Origin: Macrosoma leucophasiata
Taxonomy: Eukaryota > Arthropoda > Insecta > Lepidoptera > Hedylidae
Assembly: GCA_036365455.1 (NCBI GenBank)
Contig: JAWQUS010000030.1
Location: 8,122,001-8,186,000, forward strand
Length of the DNA stretch: 64,000 nucleotides
Direction: 5' to 3'
Shown piece after piece: positions 1-11,690 of the stretch. Made by a program: the position numbers and the translations under genes. The notes beneath the pieces are model-generated. The model had not been told where the DNA came from, made no database searches, and saw only the letters and a program-made list of their open reading frames with translations. How positions within the stretch are numbered: position 1 is the stretch's first letter; each line of letters begins with the position of its first letter.

Positions 1-2335
1 AAATTTCGACGGAGCGTATGTTATATTCGTGTGTGGTACCTTTAGGCCGCGGCCGCATTGTATACTTGGGCAACTGCGACGCGACAGCGATGTCGGCGTG
101 TCGGCGATTTCGGTACCTTCGCCTTACCTGCCCAGTGCAGAAAGATGCGCCGATAAACGTTCGATGTTATGGATACACGTAAAATTTGCATATATTTTTA
201 TTATATTGTCCACGTGATAAACAGAATAGAATAAAATAAAGCCCATATAGAATGACGCCTGACAGAAAAATTGCGATAGCAAACGCTGTTTTTGTATGAA
301 AAAAAAAATAGCATTTTCCGAATAGCGAGTTAAGGGACGAAACAGGTTTTTTCTCCAAATTGTAATACCTTCATGGAAAAAACGGCTCGAAGAAAATGAT
401 GTAGAAGTATTGTCCACCACAGAAATATTTTGTTTACTATGATATTAGATTGAATAAAAAATTGTATTGGATAAATAATAAAAAATTAAAATATATTTAA
501 AAGCTAAATAATATTTACATAAAATAAAGTTATACCTAAACTAAGCCGTCTTTTGTTTACTTGTAAATAAATTCAGTAGATTATATCGGGCGAGATGACG
601 AATAACTCGATTTTTCAGAAAACGGAATTGGCGTTTCGTTTTCGACTTCGTTCCTTAAGGGACGAAGTGCCGTTTCGTTGGCTTTTCGCCTTTGCAATGC
701 AGCCACTTATTTTTTCGCGTCGCCGCCACGTTGCTGTCGTCGTCTGGCCTCGGCCTTATACTACACTACGTATAAAATTTTGAGTAAAAGAAACGGGCAG
801 AAACGGGATGACTTTAGTTAGCTACCTAATAGGTAACACACTAACTACGTTAGTTATGTTGACTTAGTTTATAGCTACGAAAATAATAAATACATAAATA
901 TGCACTATTAACCCTGAATCTTACTATTTCCATGCAATTGTAATAATTAAATAACAAAAAAATAACTTCACCACTGTATTTCTCGAAGAGAGGTACCTCT
1001 TGAGGTCTCATTGCAAAGGTGCAGAGTTAAAATGAAAAACCCACGTTTCGTCAACGTCATCATCTTTTTAAATTCCACTAATAAATAGCACTAACGCAAC
1101 CTCACTGTCAGTCTAGCAGATATCATTTTTTACAACTAGACTATAATACTGAGGATACAATACCTGTACAATCGTATACAAACCTAAGTCCTTACTAATT
1201 TCAATCGTTTTCAATTCTATAAAAGCTCTACCATCTGTACAAGAAATTAGTAAGGGATTGACTTTTAATAATATAGTTACTAGTAGTGAGTAATAAATTT
1301 GTGACTAATTTGTAAATTAACATTCGGATTGACGAGCGCCATGTTTGGAAAAGTCGTTAGTTAACATTTACATAACAGAGTTTATGGTAAAAGAATTGTA
1401 ATATGTTTCTGCATAATTGTTTACTAATTGATGATTTAATTGAGTAGCAGTTACAGGGCTTATAAAATATAATTGACTGTCAACTAAATATAGCAAAAAT
1501 AATACTAATACTTCTTGACCTTAAATGAAATTATTATAAAATAAACTCTATTAATCTGGGCGAAAAAGAAACCACCACCAGAAGAGGCAACTTACTTTTT
1601 GCATACTTTTTTATTATAATCAATCCTTTACACTGTGGGTGTTCTGTCACTCTTATTGTACAATTATCATGAAAGTCCGGTTGATTAAGCAATTCAAGAT
1701 ATCATTTATCCACGGTCACATCAAACCTGTATTTTTGCGATTGTAAATTTTTATCGCCTGCAATTTCAGAAAATCAACCAAATTTTGTTATAAATCATCC
1801 GTACGTGATTTGCCATTGTTTTTATTATGATTGTGCTATATTACAATTTTATCTCCGCTCAACAATTTCGGTAGTGTTCAATGACATATTTTCCAAATTA
1901 CTGCATTTATTGCTTGTATCATTTACATACGAGTAAATAAGGATTGGATGATTAACATTTGGTTATTGGAATAAAGATTATTGAGATCGATCTAGATACG
2001 TCATGCCGTGTCGCGTCGGCTCAAGTCTGTGGAAGCACATCAGTCATCCGCAGCGCATGGCAGTCCTCGCCCGTCCAAACTTGTCTACACAAGCCTGCCG
2101 CCCCGGATTTTAAATGATGAATGCTCTAAACCGACCGACTTGACAACTCATTTTCTCGTTACAGATTCCATTACCAAACGTTGAAATTACATAGCAGCGA
2201 TCACCTTCGCAATACCAGCATAATAGTAGCCTTATTCATACAACCATCATTATTTTCTGTCTCGCAACAAGGCAAAAACAATCAATAAAAATAAATCATT
2301 TAAATAACCATAAACACGTATTACAATGCGCCGAT
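1..2335. other. Unique AT-rich DNA, no gene recognised
   Basis: No interspersed repeat or domain is recognised here. Bases 45-140 and 640-760 are richer in CG dinucleotides than their surroundings. The short ORFs at 29-217 and 595-783 have no recognisable motif and are probably chance. It could be intergenic or intronic sequence. Confidence 0.5.
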
Positions 2336-2339
2336 ATTA

Positions 2340-2620
2340 CATCTCCTAATGATTTCGCTAACGAATCATTGAAAGTGGTCGGATCGCGTGCGCGAGCGCA
2401 TGTCCGCTGCGATCTAATCGCGGGTGTGTGTGTGTGAGTGCGGGTTGGCTGTGCGAGTGCAATGCGGCCGTAATAATATGAAAGTGTTGTGCGGACCCCG
2501 CCCTAGCCTCGAGCCGAGCTCGCGTTCTATTTACATCTGCTTGGATACTTTATTACGCCTTCTATAGAGAAGTGCTCTGAGCCCGAGCGCAGACGCGCGT
2601 TGCCTTGTCAAATCAATTAT
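2340..2620. promoter_or_regulatory. CpG-rich patch, possible promoter or 5' exon region
   Basis: The patch is dense in CG dinucleotides (runs such as GCGTGCGCGAGCGC and GAGCCGAGCTCGCG) inside DNA that is otherwise AT-rich, and it includes a short GT run near 2424. No coding frame, TATA box or convincing splice site could be tied to it. In insects such patches are often near promoters or conserved exons, but that is inference. Confidence 0.25.
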
Positions 2621-3173
2621 TGCCCGTGCATAACTTTAATTAGATCTGCGTAGGACTGCGCTACTTTTTTTGGAAGCCGATATTTCGCTACGGTATCGAT
2701 TTCGATTTTGCACAATTGATTTATGAATGGATGGATATGATGCAAAATTGTTTTAATTGATAAGCCATCGCCTAAAATATTCGATACCAAGTCTTGTTTC
2801 AATGGGTCTCTTCAAGTGCACTGCGAGCTCCAGTGTGGCATTCGCGGAGCTTATATAATATTTTTTGAGTTATGACGGTCGTGAGGCTCAAACAATCTAC
2901 ACCGATGTACTGTTTAAATTTATAACGTTATTATAACAAACAGTATAATGTGGCACCGGCATTAAAGGGACTAACGAAATAGCTGTATTATATTAATTAT
3001 ACAGTAAATCTAACCAGCTTTCTGCTATGTTACGTGTATGAAGACTTTCCTTATTTAGTTAGTACTCATTATCTTTAATAATTGCCTCATTTATTCTAGG
3101 AAAGTTTAGAAGGAAATAGAAAAAATATTTCAATTGTGATAAACATACTACTAAGTGAGAAAATTATATTTTC
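2621..3173. other. No feature recognised
   Basis: AT-rich sequence without recognisable repeats. The small minus-strand ORF at 2617-2802 has no domain signature. Confidence 0.4.
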
Positions 3174-3216
3174 TTCGAGGCAAATATCAGACAGCGTGTT
3201 TGATATTTGCCTCGAA
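3174..3216. repeat. Perfect 16 bp inverted repeat (hairpin)
   Basis: Arms 3174-3189 and 3201-3216 are exact reverse complements around an 11 nt loop. It lies 25 bp before a larger perfect palindrome, so the two may belong to one small fold-back element. Confidence 0.7.
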
Positions 3217-3240
3217 ACCTTAGTGATAATGGGGAAGTGC

Positions 3241-3305
3241 AGGTAATTGTAGATTTTTTCCAGGTGAACACAATTTGTTCACCTGGAAAAAATCTACAAT
3301 TACCT
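3241..3305. repeat. Perfect 30 bp inverted repeat with 5 nt loop
   Basis: Arms 3241-3270 and 3276-3305 are exact reverse complements; the loop is CAATT. A perfect 30 bp stem in neutral AT-rich DNA implies a recent origin (fold-back insertion or template-switch event). No coding potential. A small-RNA hairpin is possible but there is no supporting feature. Confidence 0.8.
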
Positions 3306-3547
3306 ATTATTGATAACTTCAAGAGTTTGTAATGTGATCGATAAATGCTCGACTCCTATTTATGAGATTCAAAAACATAACTGATGAATTACGTATTAAC
3401 CTATGCAGAAATTCATGTATGTTGTTTCATGTTTCATGGAGTATATTTAAAAAAATTACCCTTCAGTAATATTATAAAAATAAATTATTAATAAACTGAA
3501 ATTCAAAAGAATATTATTAATGTTTGAAAGTTCTTTTTTAGTCGGTG

Positions 3548-3799
3548 TTTTTTTATTTCATGAAAGTGACAGACAAGCATTCGGTTCACATTGATGGTAA
3601 GATGGTACTGAAGTCTCAGACGCGTATAGACACATTGCTACGCCTGAGACCCATATGTAATGCCTCTGTGTCGAAAATAACATTACCACCTACCCGGAAC
3701 GATAGCACTGAACACTACCATTTAGCGGAAAAAATATACATTAGATAATGCGATGGAGACTTCGCCTTCGAGCTCTGTCACTGGAGTTCTATCACCTGA
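3548..3799 (-). mobile_element. Family A repeat, minus, diverged
   Basis: The T-run at 3548 is the reverse complement of the A-rich 3' end of family A. The conserved blocks follow in order: ACAAGCAT, CACATTGATG, the inverse of 'GTGTTCAGCACTATCGT', and finally the inverse of 'GGTAGAGCTCCAGTG'. It is a diverged full-length copy (about 250 bp). Confidence 0.75.
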
Positions 3800-4019
3800 T
3801 AAACTTTAATGCTAGGTGAGAATTAAAGTTAAAGAAATGACGGGCGAAAGCGCCGATGCATGTCGCTTATAGCGTAATAATACTACCTTATTTCGGTTAC
3901 ATGGTAAGAATTTTTAATTATGCAGACAGAAGTAAAACATCTTTGGCTTCTTTAGTAGCAACTCATGTATTATTTGCATCCCCAACCACTTTAGCAAACA
4001 GATGAATACTTTTGTATAA

Positions 4020-4282
4020 GAGCCTTCTCCAAAGGTGCCCATAACAGGGTTGTGCGTTGGACTGGTCCTATAATCGAGGTGGCCGTAGGTTGGTTCTTTA
4101 TCAGTCGGGCCCTAGTTTACAAGCCCCGTAATCCTGACCCGTGAGGGCACGGGTCAGGATTACGGGGCTTGTAACAGTCACCTCAGGCCCACTGTCGGGT
4201 CTTAGGCCCCGGTCGTGTGTGGGCAATCGAGTCACTCGCCCTTCCGGCCCAGTCCGACTCTGGCATTTCATCATCATCATTT
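4020..4282. repeat. Composite repeat containing a 27 bp perfect palindrome
   Basis: Bases 4117-4143 and 4148-4174 are exact reverse complements separated by AGGG. The two sides (about 4050-4143 and 4148-4280) are different GC-rich sequences meeting at the hairpin, as if two parts of one repeat were joined in inverted order. The right side ends in (ATC)n at 4267-4280, directly before family A. The mirrored small ORFs here are by-products of the palindrome. Confidence 0.6.
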
Positions 4283-4570
4283 TTACTGGTGGTAGAGCTC
4301 CAGTGAAGGAGCTCGCGGGCGTAAGCACTACATCATTACCTAATATACTTGCCGCTAAATGGTAGTGTTCAGCACTATCGTGTTCCAGTCAGGTGGTAAT
4401 GTACGACCCTGTAATTTCTGGCACAGAGGCATAACACCTTAGGCCTCAGGAGTGGCAACGCATTTACATTTTGATCTCTGGTCATTGTGTGGGTGTCTAT
4501 AGGCTACAGTCTTCACTTAACATCCATGTGAACTACATGCTCGTTTGCCACTTTTATTACATAAAATAAA
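4283..4570 (+). mobile_element. Family A repeat, near full length
   Basis: A good reference copy. It starts TTTTACTGGTGGTAGAGCTC, then CATTACCTAATATACTTGCC, 'GTGTTCAGCACTATCGTGTT', 'GGCATAACACCTTAGGCCTC', 'GTGTCTATAGGCTACAGT', and ends GTTTGCCACTTTTATTACAT followed by an A-rich tail. There is no open reading frame of note. The A-rich end suggests a retroposon, but no tRNA- or 5S-like head is clear, so the class is undecided. Confidence 0.85.
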
Positions 4571-4617
4571 TCTTCATTCAAAAGCCTCCCACAAAGATTG
4601 CCACCACGAACGTTCCT

Positions 4618-4659
4618 GGGCCGCCCTCATCTAGCAAGCATGATGGATGAGGACGGCCC
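4618..4659. repeat. 14 bp inverted repeat, one mismatch
   Basis: Arms 4618-4631 and 4646-4659 pair with a single mismatch. GC-rich hairpin in AT-rich surroundings; function unknown. Confidence 0.5.
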
Positions 4660-4669
4660 AAGACCGTAT

Positions 4670-5845
4670 TTACGCCACTACACATGGACAACAATGTAGT
4701 AACTGCAGTGCCCTAAATATGAATTTAATAGATAGAAGGACCACTTCAACTGTTAAGGTATCAAATAAACTACATCCTTAGTTTTAATTTATCTAACGAG
4801 CAACACTAATTTAGAATTCCACATATTCCACCCTCGGGCCAAGTCACCAGACTTTGTTAATAAACTAGAGCAGCACAATTACAGGTGGGGCCAAATAAAA
4901 TTATACACACCAGTACATTGAGCGTGAGTGGCGAGAAACTTACGCAACTCAATCAAGTTTGCGTTATTCATTCATAAGTTGTTCGATACTTTGGCGTACG
5001 TTAACGCCAATAAAAACTTGCTCTCGGGTCTCAAAACATTCAGTAATAACATATGAGTGATGTACCGCTTGTTACCGTGTCAAATATATGAGCTTTCATT
5101 CTATTAAAGGATAATTACGGCCGAATGAACCTAATTTAACAATGATAATAATACGAAATCAATTTTGTTGTCAGTTTTGTTTTGCTTAATTCAGTGATAT
5201 GCTTTATTGTTTTATAATGTGACTATAGCGGTTTGACGTAAAATATATTATAACGACAGAGGTCAGGTTATGCAGAGAATAAAAAAGTTTTTCTTGGAAA
5301 TAAAAAAATATCTACCCCCTAATCAATCCAATATAGCTAGAGCGGTGTTTATCGCACATTACATACGTTTTAGCTATAGAATGCTTTGTTTTTGTCAGTT
5401 GCATTGTCAAATGTGCAGGATAGAAAAAGACAAAGGAGAGATTAGCAAACATTTTAGCTAAAATACGTTTATGAATAAAGCGGTTAGACTCTTGAAATCA
5501 TTATGTACAGGGTCGGTCACAGTGAACCAAACATATATAATAAAAGGATATTTGTGAGAAATGCGAAAGGTACAGATGTGTGTCGTATATAGATACAACG
5601 CGTAACAGGATAAACGCACACCCTGAAATCAGCTTGTTCAGAGTCGGTAACGGAATCAATTTCAGGCATTTTTAATATAGGTAATATTTTATCCCAAAAT
5701 TAATTATAATTAATTAAATTATAGTCACCCATTGCTAACAGTGATTTGAGTATTATATGATTTTTCACGTGAAAATGATAGCTAACGATATCATGATTGA
5801 AGAACACACATTATGTTCATCACTAAAAGACACTGTAAAAGTAAC
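4670..5845. other. Unannotated, contains one copy of a 26 bp direct repeat
   Basis: AT-rich, no coding or repeat assignment. Bases 5326-5351 are identical to 7295-7320. Confidence 0.4.
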
Positions 5846-5847
5846 TT

Positions 5848-6050
5848 GAGGGTTGTATTTCCCAAAAGACAGGGAGAGGTAAATGCTTGCACTCCAGCTT
5901 ACATTATCCACAATTCAACAGTCACTTTTTGCTTTATCTCATAGGTGGAGAGCCTATTGACATCAACGGGCACATTACCTTACTTCGAAAGTGGTCAGTG
6001 CCAGTAGTAGCCTACTACCGCTGGATTACTGAAGCAGGTAAATCTGAATA
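5848..6050 (-). mobile_element. tRNA-derived SINE (family S), strongly diverged
   Basis: On the plus strand the order is the family S tail ('TATTTCCCAAAAGACAGGG' and 'GGTAAATGC'), then 'GAGCCTATTGACATC' and 'GGGCACATTACC', then the inverse of the head ('AGTAGTAGCCTACTACC'). The part carrying box B is lost. An old copy. Confidence 0.65.
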
Positions 6051-6129
6051 TTTTCTGAACTTTACCGGCAGCAGAGCTGTGAAGGCAGAGTTTGATGGTG
6101 GAAGTATCGCCGTGACATAATTATGTATA

Positions 6130-6900
6130 AGCTGTCTGCCGATTAATAGTTTGCCGGTTCGACGGTAATTTGCAGCACCCAAAATTACTGGTAAAAAGAC
6201 AATACATTTTCAGGCCTTTAATTTGAGCTTAAATCTACAACACGCTTGTGAAGAGTTCTACAGTTTTTATGTATTAAGACGTGTAGTTTTTAATATTAAC
6301 CTATTATATATTTATCTAAGATCAAAAGAGCTTAATTTCAAAATATAATTAAATTGTATGACTGTAAATGGAACAAGATCTTCAATTTTACCATACACTA
6401 AGTGTAAAATGACCCTCTTGTCATTTAAAACCATAAAGATTACCTCACTGTATCGTCCTCAATAATCCGATTCGATAACAAAAACAGACAAAAAGTGTGT
6501 ACACTTGAAAACGGCCTCAATTGTAACATTGAATTGTTGTACGCAATAGATTCGACTCAGTTATTCCGAGCAGGATCACGTCTTGCGGAGTTGAGACACC
6601 AAAGGTTGTCTCGAAATGCGTACCGGTTACCCAACAGATAAGAGAAATAGAGCAGATAGATGCGGTGAGCTCTTACAGCCTAGCGTTTAAATTGATTATA
6701 AAAAATATTTCAAAAGTTATGTCTGACAGTTGGAGAAATAAAAATTCTTTTTTTTTTATGTTCACCGAGTTGAAGAGTTGAATGCTTTTATTTGTTTCAG
6801 ACAGCGAGTGAAATAGTTTTTGCTGTAAGTAAGACGGCCAACTGTTCCTTGGTACTTAGCTGAACCATCCACTGGCAACAGCACTCCACGCATGAACGGT
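6130..6900. other. No feature recognised
   Basis: AT-rich DNA without coding signature or recognised repeat. Confidence 0.4.
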
Positions 6901-6902
6901 CA

Positions 6903-7157
6903 TTTTTTTTGTGTAATGGAAATGGCAAACAAGCATGCAGTTCACATTGATGTTAAGTGATTACTGTAGACACCGACCCAAAGACCAAGGTCAAAATGCA
7001 GATGCGTTACCACTCCTGCGGCCTAAGGTGTTGTACAATACCACCTGACCGGAACACGATAGCGCTGAACATTATCATTTAGCGGCAAGTTTATTAGGTA
7101 ATGCGGTGGTGCCTAAGCCCGCAAGCTCCGTCACTGGAGCTCTACCACCAGTAAAAC
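6903..7157 (-). mobile_element. Family A repeat, near full length, minus
   Basis: Reads from the T-run at 6903 through 'GGCAAACAAGCATGCAGTTC', 'GAACACGATAGCGCTGAAC' and 'GGAGCTCTACCACCAG' at the right end. About 25 bp of the middle (around 7030) are deleted relative to other copies. Confidence 0.8.
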
Positions 7158-7294
7158 TCCACTTGTCCAAGTGCTACAAAAACAAGGACGTATGAATGTC
7201 TTATGTATACCTACCATCACCATCGTACACAGGTCTCCATGTACGGCTTCATGACGAAAACCTTCCTTACAAATATAGCTAGAAATTTTGCCAC

Positions 7295-7320
7295 ATCCAA
7301 TATAGCTAGAGCGGTGTTTA
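7295..7320. repeat. 26 bp direct repeat, second copy
   Basis: Identical to 5326-5351 (both contain CCAATATAGCTAGAGCGGTG). The flanks differ on both sides, so this is not part of a longer recognised duplication. Confidence 0.7.
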
Positions 7321-7696
7321 GCAAAATTTATAGCACCGACCATCAATTCTAGTCAATACGATTATTTCAATAGATCATCGCCCACCACGTACGATAAAAA
7401 ATAAAGCTACCGGTTTACGCTATAATACAAAATGTATCTGGTTGCAATCATTATTATAAATGACCATCCGTTTCGATACATTGTTTGTCCGTTGTGCCGA
7501 TTAATTTATCTTTTAACGTTTTAATATAATATAGCTGTATTTTTGATAGTCAATATATTTTTTATATATAATATAATAATAGATTTCATAGATCAAATTA
7601 TTCAGTTTGTTAATGGTTTGAGATTTTGTGTGAACATGTGGCTACGGAACCCTGAAATGGCGTTCCTTAGGCAGTTTCAAAAAGGCGTTCCATCGA

Positions 7697-7995
7697 ACCC
7701 TTAGAATCAGAATCAGAATCAGAAACTCATTAATTCATTTAGGGTGACAGGCACATCTTAAGACACGTCAAAAACAAACTAAATTAATTAAAGTAAATAA
7801 CAATTGATATACATGTCAAAAGAGATAAAAAATATATGTATAGTCAAGAATATCACTAAGATAAAACTAAATATAACATACCAATGTGCAAAGTATATCA
7901 GTAGAATGTCTCATTTCCCTTTTACAAACTGATAACAAAGAGTAAAAAGAAAAGAAAAAGAGTCATTCCTCATTCACCGGCACAGTTCCAAAGGC
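7697..7995 (-). mobile_element. LINE 3' end with (TGATTC)n tail (family J), minus
   Basis: The inverse of a TGATTC repeat tail (7705-7722) is followed by sequence matching 46205-46340 in opposite orientation: 'AGGGTGACAGGCACATCTTA', then 'ACACGTC', then 'ACAATTGATATACATGTC'. A short tandem tail plus a shared upstream block is the pattern of a 5'-truncated LINE. The clade cannot be read because no coding part is left. Confidence 0.6.
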
Positions 7996-7999
7996 CCAA

Positions 8000-9570
8000 T
8001 ATGATAATATAATAAAACCCTTAGTTTCGTCATGTTCATCCGTCCGTCTGCATCTCGGAGACTCTTAGTACTGGAATATGTTATACTTGTAATTTGGCCC
8101 GAATATATATTAGCTATGCGGAGAATATCGTATAATAATATCTTTGCAAAATATTTTTTTTGGGCCCACCGCTTACAGGTAAAATAAGGATGCAATTTTT
8201 TTTCCCGATAATCCCATCGCTTTGCTTTGTTGTTGGATAGGGCTTAAAAAATATCGCAAGGCTTATAAGATTTTCCGACTAAAGTATCCGTTTATGAAAT
8301 ATTTAGCTTTATAGTGAAAATTATTATTTAGCATGCCCCTTCCCTCTCCCTGTCTGACAGCGAAACGGTAGTATTTGGACGTATGAAAAAATGTAAGGTG
8401 ATAGTACATATAACGAATTTTAAATGAAAAGGCTCACTCAATAGCTTGACGAGTAGGAAGTCGATCAACCTATAAAATGTACCTAGAGAAACGGAACCCT
8501 ATTTTGCCGTTTATTAAAACTATAATTACTCAGTCTGAAGTCTCAGAATATTACGGGTATTTACTGGTAGTAGAGATTCAGTCATGGCGCTCGAGAGAGA
8601 TGATGAACACAAGTATATCCCTGTCGAAAACAATTGAACATACATTCCTGTATTGGGTAACCGGTGTAAGCTTAAAATAATATCAATAGTAAGTAATAGA
8701 ATTGTAAGGTTAAAGCTAATGTAAGAATGGTCAATGTATGTCATCGATACTTTATAATACACTTAGGTATTTGGAGCAATTTATGCATTACTAATTCCTT
8801 ATCTTACTCGTGTGTGAATGACTGACCAAACATCATTGCAGAATCTATATTTTATTAGTTTTCACACGTAACATAGAGATATAGATATCGAAGTGTAAAT
8901 TGCTTTACGAAAATCAAAACTGTGATTCCGGTAGCAGATCGTGGTCAACCGGAATAATTGATGTAACGCCATTATGTAATCGACCTCTGAATCTATTCTG
9001 AAAGAGATGTCACGAATGAAAACAAAGACAGCCCTATTAAATTGCGTAAGTCCCGATCACTTTTGATATTCGCGATAACCTTGATTGTATTCTTTATCTG
9101 AATGATTAACCAATATTTTTGTATTGATTGTTCTTGTTATTTTCTTGTTATGTCTTGTTCATTGCGAAAATTCTGTGTGCACGTGCGATGCAGTGGTCAA
9201 CGCTACAGTTGAGGTAATTGTCTAACCAAAATTAGACAAATTGAACATTTTGCAACAACCGATGTCTTTGTTCGTTAGTAAGGAAATTGCGTGTCGATAC
9301 TTTAAGTATTTATTAACATAATGGGTATTACTCTAAATTAAAAATAGATAGATAAACATGAGATAATGCTTCAAATCTCATACGTGTTTTTTAGTTCTGA
9401 TCGTATGAATAGAAAACAACTATCTACAGTTTCAGTGGCTATCGTCATCATAGGTTATATAAATAAAAAAAATCTTTCTGTTTAGCTTTTGTGGATTAAA
9501 TTAAGGATTTTGAAAGGGTTATGAATTAAACTTCCGGTACCTACATGGAATAGAATAAATGTGCCTACAT
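8000..9570. other. Mostly unannotated
   Basis: A possible scrap of family A lies at 8560-8605 ('TTTACTGGTAGTAGAGATTC'). Otherwise AT-rich sequence with no recognised feature. Confidence 0.35.
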
Positions 9571-9651
9571 ATATTAGGTTGGGGAAAAAGTTTCTTCGCA
9601 TATTTTAAGATAATTCAAAACCTTTTTTTAATATAGTTTATTTAAATTTAA

Positions 9652-10678
9652 CTAAAGTATGTATGTACCATTTTGTTCGATAACCTTTTGCCATCTTGTA
9701 GGTAGGGACATGATCCCATTGCTATAAAAATCTTGGGACCGCAACAAGTGGATTTGGCAGTCCTCTCGTGATGTTAACCTAACATTGCATAAAGAATTCT
9801 GAAGAGACCGAAACAGGTGGAAATCTGAAGGTGCAAGGTCAGGACTATACGGCTCGGATGCATTAACATCTCCCAGCCAAACTCTCTTAATTTTTGCTGA
9901 GTGGCTATAGATGTGTGAGGTCTAGCGTTATCATGATGAAACACCACACCCCTTCTGTTGATCAATTCCGGCCGCTTTCTCTCAACTTCTTGCTTTAATC
10001 TCATCAGTTGTTCGCAGTAGAGTTCAGAATCGATAGTCCTGCCTGGTGGTAATAGCTCATAATGAATAATGCCCTTCCAATCCCACCACACACACAACAT
10101 CACCTTATTGCGAGTTAACCCGGGTTTCGCCACAGTCTGTGAAGCCTGACCGGCCTTTGACCACGACTTTTTTCGCACTTTCTGTCGTACGTGATCCACT
10201 TTTCATCACCAGTTATCAGCTTCTTCAAAAATGATTCGGTTTCATTACGCCGTAATAAAGAATCACAAATGAGTACACGGTTCATTAGGTTTCTTTCAGT
10301 GAGCTCGTGAGGTACCCAAATATCGAGCTTTTTTTTGTACCCAGCTTTTTTCAAATGCGCCATAACTGTTTTGTGATCAATTCTCAGTTCTTCAGCTACG
10401 TCGTAACTACTGATATGTCAATCTTGCTCCACTTTTTCAAAAATGGCATCCATTTTATCCGTAATAGGGCGACCAGAGCGAGGTGCATCTTTGACATCAA
10501 AATTTCCGGATTGAAAACGCTTAAACCAAATTTGTGCTACTCTCACAGACACTGCACTAGGTCCATAAACATCGCAAATTTATTTTGCACCGCATTTTTT
10601 CGCGGCTTGCGTTGCATTTATACTTTTTTTGTAGTAAAATATTGAAATGTATCGAATTTCTTCATTAGATTCACTCAT
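9652..10678 (-). pseudogene. mariner transposase, decayed
   Basis: A DD34D cut-and-paste transposase that would bind the terminal repeats and move the element. The original ATG is at 10678 and the original stop at 9652-9654, about 342 codons, normal for mariner. The N-terminal helix-turn-helix region has in-frame stops near 10578 and 10420. The linker motif WVPHELTE, the first catalytic Asp in TGDEKW, the second in HHDNARPHTS and the third in the frame-shifted SPDLAPSD block are all recognisable. At least two frame changes break the catalytic domain (near 10190 and near 9860). It cannot make an active protein, so the copy is an old one. Confidence 0.9.
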
Positions 10679-10771
10679 CTTGACAGTACGAAAAACAAAT
10701 GAAAATCACACATTTGCTTAATTTGAATTTGGAATTATGTTCTTTAAAATTTTAACTTTCAATGATACCAA

Positions 10772-11422
10772 CCCATCAAGGCAACTCGTGCAATTGTCCT
10801 GCCATTATTAAAACTCACGATATCAAATATCTCGGGATATTGATAGACGATACACTTTCATTTAGATTACATATTGAATCCCTTGTTAAAAGATTACGTA
10901 AATTAATATTTGTATTCAAGAAACTACGAAAAATAGCTGACTCTAAATTGATTATTCAAATATATTTAGCTTTAGGACAAAGTTTAATTCAATACTGTAT
11001 CACATCATGGGGTGGTGCGATAAAAACCACTATTTTACCACTAGAACGAGCTCAAAGAGCTATCTTAAAAGTAGCCCATTCTCATCCCTTTTCTTTTTCT
11101 ACATTTCTTTTGTATCAATCCATTTGCGTTCTACCGCCAAATTTTCATATCTAACATTATATTAAAACAGCATGCCAAGCTTACTTACAATATTGTCAAT
11201 ACTAACAAACGACGGTATGATATGGTCTGCACTATGACTTCAACCTCGAAACATGCTTTCACCAAAAGATTCTATTCATTTCTTGGCCCATTTTTGTATA
11301 ATAAATCAAATAAAAATCTGTTATTTTATAAGTTAGACTATCATAGATGTAAAATAATTTTAAATAACTTTTTACAGAATCTTTCGTATGAAAATACAGA
11401 TTTACTCCTAGTATGTAAATAA
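10772..11422 (+). pseudogene. LINE reverse transcriptase C-terminal part, frameshifted
   Basis: Only the region after the RT catalytic core remains. It reads IKYLGILIDDTLSF, then a basic stretch RLRKLIFVFKKLRK, then ERAQRAILKVAHSHPF, a run typical of the C-terminal side of Jockey/CR1/L2-type LINE polymerases. The first frame closes at 11154. Coding resumes in another frame at 11222-11422 (FTKRFYSFLGPFLYNK). The ATG at 10762 belongs to the mariner flank, not to the LINE. The exact clade is uncertain. Confidence 0.8.
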
Positions 11423-11690
11423 GTCTTTGAAAACTGTCTAAATTTTATTATTATTAAAGTTAGAAGTAATAGTATCCTAGTAGTAAGAATAACTAAGAAC
11501 GTATATTCAATTGTTAATTAAAATAACCTCAAACAGCTGTAGATCTCTTCCAGCCCGAAACACAGGTTTTACCTAGTTCGGGCATACATATGTTTTGTAC
11601 TATTTTAAATATTAAGATATTATTGTATTAATTTTGTGAACTTACTTTTTGAAATAAACAATTTATTTATTTATTTATTTATACCAAAAC
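10772..11690 (+). mobile_element. 5'-truncated CR1/L2-like LINE nested in mariner
   Basis: Flanked by a 7 bp target duplication ATACCAA (10765-10771 and 11691-11697) and ending in an (ATTT)n tail at 11662-11690. The 3' untranslated part has a hairpin with arms GCCCGAA and TTCGGGC (about 11552-11583), as seen before the tails of several LINE groups. The insertion is in the opposite orientation to the mariner transposase and is younger than the mariner. Confidence 0.85.

Noticed and set aside
4101..4365. Overlapping ORFs on both strands around 4141
   Set aside because: Mirror images created by the 27 bp palindrome and the GC-rich repeat; no domain.
10307..10645. 112-codon plus-strand ORF
   Set aside because: Antisense to the mariner transposase, which has clear motifs on the minus strand.
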